Shown: positions 1 through 6,856 of the stretch, piece after piece | Layout of the letters: the number at the start of each line of letters is the position of its first letter | Position numbering within the stretch: position 1 is the first letter of the stretch | Assembly (NCBI GenBank): GCA_902783345.1 | Contig: CACZQI010000050.1 | Location: forward strand, 1-13,901 | Reading direction: 5' to 3' | DNA: 13,901 nucleotides | Source of the DNA: an uncultured Erysipelotrichaceae bacterium | GTDB taxonomy: Bacteria; Bacillota_I; Bacilli_A; RF39; UBA660 | Position numbers and translations under genes: made by a program | Notes under the pieces: model-generated | Seen by the model: only the letters and a program-made list of their open reading frames with translations | The model's database searches: none | What the model was told of the DNA's origin: nothing

Positions 1-1
1 A

Positions 2-1243
2 GAAGGAAATGGCTGGGTTCAAGATGAAGATGTTCTTGATACTTGGTTCTCATCTGCTTTATGGCCTTTTTCTACTTTAGGTTGGCCAGATAATACAAAA
101 GATTTTGAAAGATATTTCCCAACCGATGTCTTAGTAACTGGATATGATATTATTTTCTTCTGGGTTGCTAGAATGACTTTCCAATCAGAATATTTAAATA
201 ATGTTCGTCCATTTAAAGAATGTGTTGTTCATGGACTTATTCGTGATAAACAAGGTCGTAAAATGAGTAAGAGTCTAAATAATGGGGTTGATCCATTTGA
301 TATGGCGAGTAAATATGGTGCTGACTCTTTAAGATTTTATTTAACAACTGATGGAGCAATGGGATTAGATTTAAGATTTGATGAAGTAAAATTAACTGCA
401 ACTTGGAATTTTGTTAATAAAATTTGGAATGCATCACGTTTTGTTTTAATGAATATTGAAAAGTTAAAAGAAATTAATTTTGATGATTTAAAAGATGAAG
501 ATAAATGGATTTTATCTAAGTTTAATAAACTTGTTAAAGTAGTTACTAAACATATGGATAAATATGAATTTAATCTAGCTGGAGCTGAAATTTATAATTT
601 TACTTGGAATTATTTCTGCGATTATTATATTGAAATGGCTAAGTATTCTTTAGATAATATTTCAACTAAGAGTACTTTATGTTACGTTCTTTCTGGTATT
701 TTAAAACTACTTCATCCATTTATGCCATTTGTTACTGAAGAAATATATAGTATGTTACCAATTAAAACTCATGAATCTATTATGATAAGTGATTATCCTA
801 AATATGATAAAAATCTAATTTTTGATAAAGAAGAAGATTTTATTGATGATGTCTCATTATTTATTAAAAACTATAGAAATATAAAAGCGGAAAATAATAT
901 TGGTAAAGATGCTAAAGTATTCTTTAATAGTAATCAAAATGATTTAATTATAAAAATGTTAAAATTATCTGATAATTTAATAGATAAACCTTTAGATATT
1001 AAAGCATATAAAGTTATTTCTAAACATTTTAATGCTACTATTTATTATGAAAAAGAAGAAACTGCTGAAGATATTGCTTTAAAAGAAAAAGAAATAGAAA
1101 CTCTAAAAGCATCAATTGAAAGAAGAGAAAAATTATTAAGTAATGAAAATTATGTTAATAAGGCACCAAGTAATATTGTTGAAATGGATAGAACTCGTTT
1201 AGAAGAAGAAAAGAAAAAATTAAACGAACTTTTAAAGGCTTAG
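2..1243 (+). CDS. valS: Valine--tRNA ligase (ValRS), 3' part; 5' end outside window
   Basis: Class I aminoacyl-tRNA synthetase that charges tRNA-Val with valine in the cytoplasm. The reading frame is already open at base 2, so the HIGH motif and the editing domain lie upstream of the window. Visible ValRS signatures are DVLDTWFSSALWP, then the segment TGYDIIFFWVARM, then the KMSKS loop at bases 260-274 (GRKMSKSLNNGVDP). An anticodon-binding helical domain follows (NFVNKIWNASRF onward). The last ~65 residues are a charged coiled coil (KEKEIETLKASIERREKLL ... RTRLEEEKKKLNELL), which is the C-terminal tRNA-binding arm typical of ValRS. The gene ends in TAG inside a terminator stem. The visible part is intact, and the identification rests on several family-specific motifs. 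Confidence 0.97.
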   Translation, partial: EGNGWVQDEDVLDTWFSSALWPFSTLGWPDNTKDFERYFPTDVLVTGYDIIFFWVARMTFQSEYLNNVRPFKECVVHGLIRDKQGRKMSKSLNNGVDPFDMASKYGADSLRFYLTTDGAMGLDLRFDEVKLTATWNFVNKIWNASRFVLMNIEKLKEINFDDLKDEDKWILSKFNKLVKVVTKHMDKYEFNLAGAEIYNFTWNYFCDYYIEMAKYSLDNISTKSTLCYVLSGILKLLHPFMPFVTEEIYSMLPIKTHESIMISDYPKYDKNLIFDKEEDFIDDVSLFIKNYRNIKAENNIGKDAKVFFNSNQNDLIIKMLKLSDNLIDKPLDIKAYKVISKHFNATIYYEKEETAEDIALKEKEIETLKASIERREKLLSNENYVNKAPSNIVEMDRTRLEEEKKKLNELLKA

Positions 1244-1252
1244 GCCTTTTTT
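1234..1252 (+). terminator. Intrinsic terminator of valS, overlapping the stop codon
   Basis: AAAGGC (1234-1239) pairs with GCCTTT (1244-1249) across a 4-nt loop that contains most of the TAG stop. A T-run follows from 1247 to 1252. The stem forms partly from coding sequence, so transcription can end within about 10 nt of the stop. Confidence 0.8.
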
Positions 1253-1265
1253 CTTTGGAAAAAAC

Positions 1266-1294
1266 TTGATTTTTAGACAGATTTATTATATTAT
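1266..1294 (+). promoter_or_regulatory. Sigma-A-type promoter for the sigma-like gene
   Basis: A -35 TTGATT (1266-1271) and a -10 TATTAT (1289-1294) are separated by exactly 17 nt. The promoter sits directly after the valS terminator and about 25 nt before the GTG start at 1320. The open frame extends up to a TTG at 1266, but that TTG is part of the -35 box and is not a start codon. Confidence 0.7.
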
Positions 1295-1319
1295 AGGCGC
1301 AAATTTAGGAGGTTTTTGT

Positions 1320-2768
1320 GTGGGAAATGAAATAACTAATGAAGAAGCGGTAGAGCTTATTCAAAGATACCGTAATAAAGATTTAGAAGCCGGGAATATT
1401 TTATATAAGAATTATTTTAATTTAGTTGAAAATATTATTTGTAATAGGGCAAGTAACAGTAATTATGATTATGGATTTCTTCTTAAAATAGGTAGAGAAG
1501 GCTTAAAGGAAGCAATTGCTAGTTTTGATTTAACTAATAAAAATTTTAGAGAATATACTATTAAATATGTTACTAATAAAGTAGATGATTTTATTAAGAA
1601 AAATCCAGTTCCTATTTTTAGTATGGATAAATTAAATACGGTTAAAAAAATAGTTGTCGATTTAAAATTAAATATCAAATCAGATGAATTACTAGAACTT
1701 AGATATACTTTAGAAAAATTACCTAAAAATGTTAAAAGATTTTTAGTACTTAAATATCATAATGTATCTTATGAGGAAATTGCACTTAAATTAGATACTA
1801 ATATTGAATCTTTAAATAATGCGTTTGATAAAGTAACTAATAACTTAAAAGTAAAATTTGGCGTTACAAATCATACAATATTTGATGAAGAAGTTGCGAA
1901 TTTATTAAAAAGTGAAGAACCTAAAAAAATAGAAGAGCCTGTAAAAATAGAAGTAAATAAAGTTATGGAAGTTAAAAAAGAACCAGTTTATGAAGCTCCT
2001 AAAACTCCTAGTTATACAATAACAGAATATGTTAATAGTGATGATATTACTTTAATTAAAGAAGTAATAGAGCATGATTTAGCGGTTAAACAAAGAGTAA
2101 TTATTTATAAAAGATTTGGGCAAAACTTAGATGAAAATAATGAAGTTGATTCAGCTTTAGAAAGAGGTCTTTTAGGTATTGCTTTAGAAAAGATTAATAA
2201 TACAATTAAAAGTAAAAATGATAGAAAATTCTTTGCTAAAGGTAGCGTAGATACTACTAAAGATATTTATTCTTATTTACCTAATAGATCGCTTGATGAA
2301 ATAAAATATATTATTAATTTAGCTAAATTAACTGATGAAGAAAAAAGAGGACTTTATGTAAGATTTGGCCCAAATTTAGATAAGGTTAATCCATTAAAAG
2401 ATTCTGATCGAAATGTATTTGCTAAAGCTATTAGAAAACTTCAAGAAATAGATTTATCATTAGATGTAGATATTAATTCATTAATTAATGATGACTTAGA
2501 TAAAATAAGTGCCAAAATGTTAGATTTAATTAATTCATATGATAAGCAAGAACTATTAATATTTATTTTAAGAATGCATTTAATACCAAATAACAATTAT
2601 ACTTTAAGTGAATTAAGTGCTTATTTTAATATGTCAGAAGAAGAAATTAATATTGTATGTAAAAAAATAATGCTTAGTTTAAATAATAATTTTAGACAAT
2701 TAATTATGTTAAGTAGGGATTTATTCGCTAAAGAATCAACTACTATTAATATATCTAAACATCTATAA
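1320..2768 (+). CDS. Divergent sigma-70-like protein with two region-4-like modules
   Basis: A 482-residue protein starting at GTG 1320, chosen because AGGAGG (1307-1312) lies 7 nt upstream. Residues ~17-94 resemble sigma-70 region 2: an NKDLEAGNILYKNYFNLVENI helix, then a GREGLKEAIASFD segment like the family's 'GxxGLxxAxxxFD'. Residues ~125-180 resemble region 4 (LPKNVKRFLVLKYHNVSYEEIA helix-turn-helix). A Glu/Lys/Pro-rich linker (~195-230) follows. Next come two related blocks (~246-293 and ~328-377) that share Y-[KV]-R-F-G-x-N-L-D. A second region-4-like helix-turn-helix lies at ~408-455 (YTLSELSAYFNMSEEEIN). DNA binding or RNA polymerase association is inferred. It is too divergent to call a working sigma factor and could be a regulator built from sigma domains. 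It has its own promoter and no operon partner. Confidence 0.7.
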   Translation: MGNEITNEEAVELIQRYRNKDLEAGNILYKNYFNLVENIICNRASNSNYDYGFLLKIGREGLKEAIASFDLTNKNFREYTIKYVTNKVDDFIKKNPVPIFSMDKLNTVKKIVVDLKLNIKSDELLELRYTLEKLPKNVKRFLVLKYHNVSYEEIALKLDTNIESLNNAFDKVTNNLKVKFGVTNHTIFDEEVANLLKSEEPKKIEEPVKIEVNKVMEVKKEPVYEAPKTPSYTITEYVNSDDITLIKEVIEHDLAVKQRVIIYKRFGQNLDENNEVDSALERGLLGIALEKINNTIKSKNDRKFFAKGSVDTTKDIYSYLPNRSLDEIKYIINLAKLTDEEKRGLYVRFGPNLDKVNPLKDSDRNVFAKAIRKLQEIDLSLDVDINSLINDDLDKISAKMLDLINSYDKQELLIFILRMHLIPNNNYTLSELSAYFNMSEEEINIVCKKIMLSLNNNFRQLIMLSRDLFAKESTTINISKHL

Positions 2769-2787
2769 TTTTTAATAAAATTAGCAT

Positions 2788-2824
2788 AATCAAGCGGGAA
2801 ATTATTATCTTGGCTTGATTTTTT
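2788..2824 (+). terminator. Terminator after the sigma-like gene
   Basis: A perfect 8-bp inverted repeat, AATCAAGC (2788-2795) and GCTTGATT (2813-2820), with a 17-nt loop and a T-run 2819-2824. The loop is longer than usual, so efficiency is uncertain. Its 3' arm doubles as the -35 box of the next promoter. Confidence 0.6.
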
Positions 2825-2842
2825 GAAAATTTGTGTTATAAT
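2815..2842 (+). promoter_or_regulatory. Promoter of the adhesin-sortase operon, extended -10, nested in a terminator
   Basis: A -35 TTGATT (2815-2820) is separated by 16 nt from a perfect -10 TATAAT (2837-2842), with an extended -10 TG at 2834-2835. The -35 lies in the descending arm of the upstream terminator. The -10 is centred in a perfect 7+1+7 inverted repeat (GTGTTAT-A-ATAACAC, 2833-2847) that may be an operator. The expected leader is about 25 nt, with Shine-Dalgarno AGAGGG at 2860-2865. Confidence 0.7.
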
Positions 2843-2873
2843 AACACGCGTAAAAAGAAAGAGGGTTATTGGA

Positions 2874-5336
2874 ATGAAAAAATATTTAGTAAGTATTTTA
2901 CTTAGTATTTTAGGTTTTTTCGGACTAACAGTAGGAGTTAATGCTGCATCAGCTCCTAGCACAATTGATACTTTAAATGTAACAAGATTAGAAGAGTATA
3001 TTTCAGGTATCAAAGTAGATTATAAGCCTATTGCCGGAGGCTTAGAAGTTTTCTGTGAGGATTCAGGACTTACTTATGTCACTGGAATCACATACAAATT
3101 GCAAGGACAAGTAAAAGATGGGTATATTTATATCTTTGAAAATCGTCCAAATACTGGTAATAAGTACAAAGATTATTATATTCAAAACGTTGCTATTTGG
3201 TGGTATAAAGACCATATAAATGGCAAAAACACTAACATACCTGGTGCTAAAAAGAATTACATTATTGATCATCGTAATTCTGATGAAGTATGCCGTTTAA
3301 TTTATAATTTAGTAGAAGGTGCTATTAATTATAAACAAACAAAAGGTTCTATTACATTTAGTCCTAGTAATGTAACTTTCCATGAAAATAAAGGATATTA
3401 TATTTCAGATAAGATTACTATTACTAGTAAAGGTTTAACTGGATTAGGTAGAATTGATTTAGTGGGTGCACCAACTAATAGTACATTTATAAATAGTACT
3501 GTTAATAAAACAGGAAATGGTACTTTCCAAATTCAAGTACCTGCATCATCTATAAATGATGGACAAACTGTAACTTTTAAAGTAACAGCTGAAGGTAAAT
3601 ATGCTGTTAAAAAGATGTATGATTACCATCTAGAAAAGAGTGCTAATAATACAGAAGAATATCAACAAGTATTATATGGAAAAGTATATACTGATACTTA
3701 TAATGTTAATAACGAAGTATCATTTAGTATTACTAAACCAGCTAAAGTTCAAAATAAATTAACTATTACTAAAATTGATAGTGAAACAAATAAAGCTTTA
3801 GCAGGTGCAGGCTTAGCATTATATAAAGGTGATTGTACAAATTCAGAGTGTAAAGATGTATATGCAACATGGACTACTGATTCATCAGCTAAAGAATTTA
3901 CTAGTGTTCCAGTAGGAATTTATACATTAGTTGAAACTAAAGTTCCAGAAGGATATTTAGTAGCAAGTAAACAAAAAGTACAAATTACATCTGATTCTGG
4001 AAACTATAGTGTTACTATGAAAGATCAAAAAGCACATAATAAGTTAAATATTACTAAAATTGACAGTGAAACAAATAAATCTTTAGTAGGAGCAGGCTTA
4101 ACATTATATAAAGGTGATTGTACAAATGCAACATGTAAAGATGTATATGCAACATGGACAAGTACATCTAGCGCTAAAGTATTTAATGATATTCCAGTAG
4201 GAAAATATACATTAGTTGAAACTAGTACGCCAAAAGGATATCGTACAGCTGCTAAAATGCTTATTAATATTGATTCAAACAATAAAACATATGCTTATTC
4301 AATGATAGATGTTAAAAATTCAACTGTTAGAATTAGTAAAACTGATATTACTGGACAAAATGAAATTCCAGGAGCTAAATTAGTTCTTACTAAGGCTAAT
4401 AATGAACCAGTAGAAACTTGGACAAGTACAACTAAACCACATTATGTAGTTCTTGCTCCAGGAGAATATATTTTATCTGAAACAGTTGCTCCAAAAGGAT
4501 ATGTAATTTCAAGTGATAGTATTTACTTTAAATTAGATGCTGATAATAAACTATATGAAAAAAATAAAAATGGAGAATGGACACTAACATCTTATATTAA
4601 AATGGTTAACGAACCAGCAAGCTATAAGGTAAGAATTAGCAAAACATCTGTCACAGGTGATGTTGAAGTACCTGGTGCTTCATTAACACTTAAAGATGAA
4701 AAAGGTACTGAAATCAAATCTTGGATTAGTACTACTGAACCACATTATGAAAATTTATATCCAGGTGTATATACTTTAACTGAAATAAATGCACCTAAAG
4801 GATATATCTTAAGTAAATCATCTATTACATTTAAAGTAGATTTAGAAGGTAATATCTTTGAGAAAAATACTAATAATGAATGGGTTAAAGTAGCTTATAT
4901 TAAAATGGTTAACTTATCTAAAGAAGCAATTAGTATTAATAAATTAGATAGTGAAACAAATGAATATGTAGCTGGTGCTAAATTAGTTATTAAGAATAAT
5001 AGAGGGGTAATTATTGCATCATTTACAACAGCTAAAGAAACATATTATTTATCTTTAGAAGAAGGAGAATATACTTTAGAAGAAGAATCTGCTCCAAAAG
5101 GTTATGTTTTAAATAATAAACCTATTTACTTTAAGGTAGATGCTGATGCTAATTTATATATTAAAAATTCTAATGATGAATATGTAGCAGCTAATGGTAT
5201 AATTATGTATAATGAACCAGAAAAAATTGTTGTTCCTGCTACAGGATTATCAAGTACACTTACTTATGTAATTGGTACTCTTGTCTTAGGATTTGGTGCA
5301 GTAATGTTATATCGCAATGAAAAACAAACATGCTAA
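2874..5336 (+). CDS. LPXTG-type surface adhesin: thioester domain plus five CnaB/SpaA repeats
   Basis: An 820-residue exported, wall-anchored protein. ATG 2874 is preceded by AGAGGG. Residues 1-25 are a signal peptide (MKKYLV, hydrophobic core, VNAASA). Residues ~30-160 look like a TQXA-type thioester domain: Cys61 (VFCEDSG) and Gln104 (YIQNVAIWW) are the predicted Cys-Gln cross-link pair, which in known adhesins reacts covalently with host surfaces. Residues ~160-290 form a beta-rich spacer. Five CnaB-like domains follow at ~294-388, 389-481, 483-582, 584-681 and 684-784. Each has a candidate isopeptide Lys (300, 395, 489, 590, 690), a catalytic Glu four residues before the Pro of ExxxPxGY (354, 449, 536, 637, 737), and a terminal Asp or Asn (D384, D479, N579, N680, N780). 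A VPATG sorting motif (787-791), a hydrophobic span and a short tail with few charges end the protein. The overlapping downstream sortase is its likely anchor enzyme. The ligand is unknown. Confidence 0.9.
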   Translation: MKKYLVSILLSILGFFGLTVGVNAASAPSTIDTLNVTRLEEYISGIKVDYKPIAGGLEVFCEDSGLTYVTGITYKLQGQVKDGYIYIFENRPNTGNKYKDYYIQNVAIWWYKDHINGKNTNIPGAKKNYIIDHRNSDEVCRLIYNLVEGAINYKQTKGSITFSPSNVTFHENKGYYISDKITITSKGLTGLGRIDLVGAPTNSTFINSTVNKTGNGTFQIQVPASSINDGQTVTFKVTAEGKYAVKKMYDYHLEKSANNTEEYQQVLYGKVYTDTYNVNNEVSFSITKPAKVQNKLTITKIDSETNKALAGAGLALYKGDCTNSECKDVYATWTTDSSAKEFTSVPVGIYTLVETKVPEGYLVASKQKVQITSDSGNYSVTMKDQKAHNKLNITKIDSETNKSLVGAGLTLYKGDCTNATCKDVYATWTSTSSAKVFNDIPVGKYTLVETSTPKGYRTAAKMLINIDSNNKTYAYSMIDVKNSTVRISKTDITGQNEIPGAKLVLTKANNEPVETWTSTTKPHYVVLAPGEYILSETVAPKGYVISSDSIYFKLDADNKLYEKNKNGEWTLTSYIKMVNEPASYKVRISKTSVTGDVEVPGASLTLKDEKGTEIKSWISTTEPHYENLYPGVYTLTEINAPKGYILSKSSITFKVDLEGNIFEKNTNNEWVKVAYIKMVNLSKEAISINKLDSETNEYVAGAKLVIKNNRGVIIASFTTAKETYYLSLEEGEYTLEEESAPKGYVLNNKPIYFKVDADANLYIKNSNDEYVAANGIIMYNEPEKIVVPATGLSSTLTYVIGTLVLGFGAVMLYRNEKQTC
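3753..5225 (+). repeat. Five tandem CnaB-domain coding repeats
   Basis: Repeat units of about 94-101 codons begin near 3753, 4038, 4320, 4623 and 4923. Units 1 and 2 are nearly identical over long stretches (shared ITKIDSETNK, GDCTN and KDVYATWT segments). Units 3 and 4 share RISKT and IKMVN. Unit 5 is a hybrid, with SETN as in units 1-2 and a YFKVDAD tail as in unit 3. This pattern suggests stepwise duplication. Near-identical DNA could allow repeat-number variation. Confidence 0.85.
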
Positions 5337-5982
5337 GAAAACGATAAGTGTTTTAATAATATTTATTGGCTTATGCATTCTATCAAGTACTTATTATAAT
5401 ACGAAAAAAAATGAAGTATTTGATGACATGAATAAATTATATTATGAACAAATTATTTCATTAGATGAAGTAGAAGAAGTTACAAAGGAAGGAAACATCT
5501 CTATTGAAGAGCCTCAAGTTGAGGAACCTCAAGTAGAAGAAAATGTAACTACTACAACCACTACTAAACCAATAATTGATTATTCTAAATATTATATAGG
5601 TTTTATTAAAATACCAACTATAGATTTAGAACATGGTTTTTTAGATAAAAATTCAAAGTATAATAATGTTAATAAAAATATCTATGTGCATCCATCATCA
5701 GATTATCCAGATGTTAAAAATGGTAATTTAATAATGGCATCACATTCAGGAACTAGCTCAATATCATATTTTAAAAATCTTTATAAATTAAAGGAAAATG
5801 ATGATGTTTATATTAGTTATAAAAATAAAGAATATCATTATGTTGTTAAAAGAATTTATAAAGACAAAAAAGATGGTACTGTAGCAATCCGCCGTAATTA
5901 TGATAAAACAACATTAACATTAATTACATGTACAAAAAATGACAAGAAAACGCAAACAATATATATTTGCGAACTTGTTTAG
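5317..5982 (+). CDS. Sortase family transpeptidase, probably dedicated to the upstream adhesin
   Basis: A 221-residue membrane-anchored enzyme expected to cleave the VPATG signal of the upstream protein and attach it to the wall. An N-terminal membrane segment spans ~9-26. A Glu/Pro/Thr linker follows (EEPQVEEPQVEE and six consecutive Thr, ~64-84). The sortase domain runs ~90-221, with IGFIKIPTIDL at its start, His143 (MASHSG) and Cys205 (LTLITCTK). The Arg normally present in the last strand is not seen: the equivalent stretch reads KKTQTIYICEL. The start overlaps the adhesin gene by 20 nt and has no clear Shine-Dalgarno site, so translation is probably coupled. The class is uncertain; it is shorter than class B and may be class D- or E-like. 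Confidence 0.88.
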   Translation: MKNKHAKKTISVLIIFIGLCILSSTYYNTKKNEVFDDMNKLYYEQIISLDEVEEVTKEGNISIEEPQVEEPQVEENVTTTTTTKPIIDYSKYYIGFIKIPTIDLEHGFLDKNSKYNNVNKNIYVHPSSDYPDVKNGNLIMASHSGTSSISYFKNLYKLKENDDVYISYKNKEYHYVVKRIYKDKKDGTVAIRRNYDKTTLTLITCTKNDKKTQTIYICELV

Positions 5983-6000
5983 ATAAAGGAATAAAAAGGG

Positions 6001-6086
6001 AAAGAGGCGATAATTATGGTAGAGTTATCTCTAGCAGAAAGATTTAAATTAGTATTTAATTTAATCTTTTCGTCGCCTCTTTTTTT
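6001..6086 (+). promoter_or_regulatory. Terminator-like hairpin enclosing the ribosome binding site and start of the next gene
   Basis: AAAGAGGCGA (6001-6010), which includes the Shine-Dalgarno AGAGG, is perfectly complementary to TCGCCTCTTT (6073-6082). The 3' arm runs into seven T (6080-6086). Two smaller hairpins sit inside: TAGAG/CTCTA (6020-6024/6029-6033), and a 13-bp stem with one bulge (6038-6051/6057-6069). The 3' arm is coding sequence and uses two consecutive rare TCG serine codons. It may be a terminator for the sortase operon, a translation-linked attenuator, or both. Confidence 0.55.
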
Positions 6087-6777
6087 AGTGCTTTTATTTG
6101 CAATTGCAATTATGATTATAGATTCATTTGTAATATCTAAAAAAAGTAAAAAAACTAAAATAGCGTATCTCATTATCTCTATTTTAGGAATAATCATTTT
6201 ACTTAGTAATTATTTTACACCATTACTTAGTGTCTTTGATTCAATTGCTAAAAATATTGTAACGATTATTTATTTCCCAAGTGTTTTAGAATATATTATT
6301 ATTTTATTAGTAACAATTGGAATATTAATAGTAAGCATTATTAATAAAAAAACTAATCGTAGAATTAAATTTATTAATTTCATTATCTTTATTATTGAAT
6401 TATTCTTATTTTTCTTAATTTTAGATCAAATAAATACTAATAAAATAGATTTAACTAATAAAATAAGTATTTATACTAATAATAATTTAATGGCTTTATT
6501 TGAACTATCTGTTATTATCTTTGCTTTATGGTTAATTGGTCTTGTTATTTATAAAATTATATATAAATTAAATCATAAAGAAATAAAAGAAAATAAAGAT
6601 GATAATTTCTATGAAGAACCAGAACTTCCTAAAACAATTGAAGAGTTAAGAAAAGAAGAGCTTATACCACCACCTCAAATAGAGTATATTGTGGTAGAAA
6701 AGAAAAATGATAATGATATGTTTACTTTAGAAGAGTATAGAGCATTAAAAAAATTACTTGAAACAATGAAAAAATAA
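6016..6777 (+). CDS. Multi-pass membrane protein of unknown function
   Basis: A 253-residue protein whose family I do not recognise. ATG 6016 follows AGAGG (6003-6007) by 8 nt. Hydropathy by eye suggests five membrane segments at about residues 20-40, 50-66, 86-110, 119-140 and 163-185. A hydrophilic, acidic then basic C-terminal tail follows (~190-253) with a Pro-rich patch (EEPELPKTIEELRKEELIPPP) and a terminal helix (FTLEEYRALKKLLETMKK). The tail may be a cytoplasmic interaction surface. The gene lies 33 nt after the sortase, so read-through cotranscription is possible if the hairpin at 6001-6086 is overcome. An envelope-related role is only a guess from context. Confidence 0.75.
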   Translation: MVELSLAERFKLVFNLIFSSPLFLVLLFAIAIMIIDSFVISKKSKKTKIAYLIISILGIIILLSNYFTPLLSVFDSIAKNIVTIIYFPSVLEYIIILLVTIGILIVSIINKKTNRRIKFINFIIFIIELFLFFLILDQINTNKIDLTNKISIYTNNNLMALFELSVIIFALWLIGLVIYKIIYKLNHKEIKENKDDNFYEEPELPKTIEELRKEELIPPPQIEYIVVEKKNDNDMFTLEEYRALKKLLETMKK

Positions 6778-6799
6778 CCAGTTTTAATAACTGGTTTTT
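6776..6799 (+). terminator. Terminator between convergent genes, probably bidirectional
   Basis: AACCAGTT (6776-6783) pairs with AACTGGTT (6789-6796) around the loop TTAAT. The T-run is 6795-6799. On the other strand the same stem is followed by A then six T (complement of 6769-6774), so it can also end the minus-strand sortase transcript. Its 5' arm overlaps the TAA stop of the membrane protein gene. Confidence 0.8.
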
Positions 6800-6856
6800 A
6801 TATATTTTTAATTTAAATTGTTTAAAATCTTAATGAGCAAGAGTTATTAACTATTA

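Noticed and set aside
2..1243. Mycoplasma genetic code (TGA = Trp)
   Set aside because: Tryptophan is encoded by TGG throughout valS and in the other genes checked, and frames close at TAA or TAG with standard-code reading.
1266..1319. In-frame TTG at 1266 as start of the sigma-like protein
   Set aside because: It is the -35 box of the promoter. AGGAGG at 1307-1312 supports GTG 1320, and the upstream residues do not resemble the family.
3753..5225. CRISPR-like or mobile repeat array
   Set aside because: Units are ~285-300 bp, fully coding, and correspond to CnaB protein domains.
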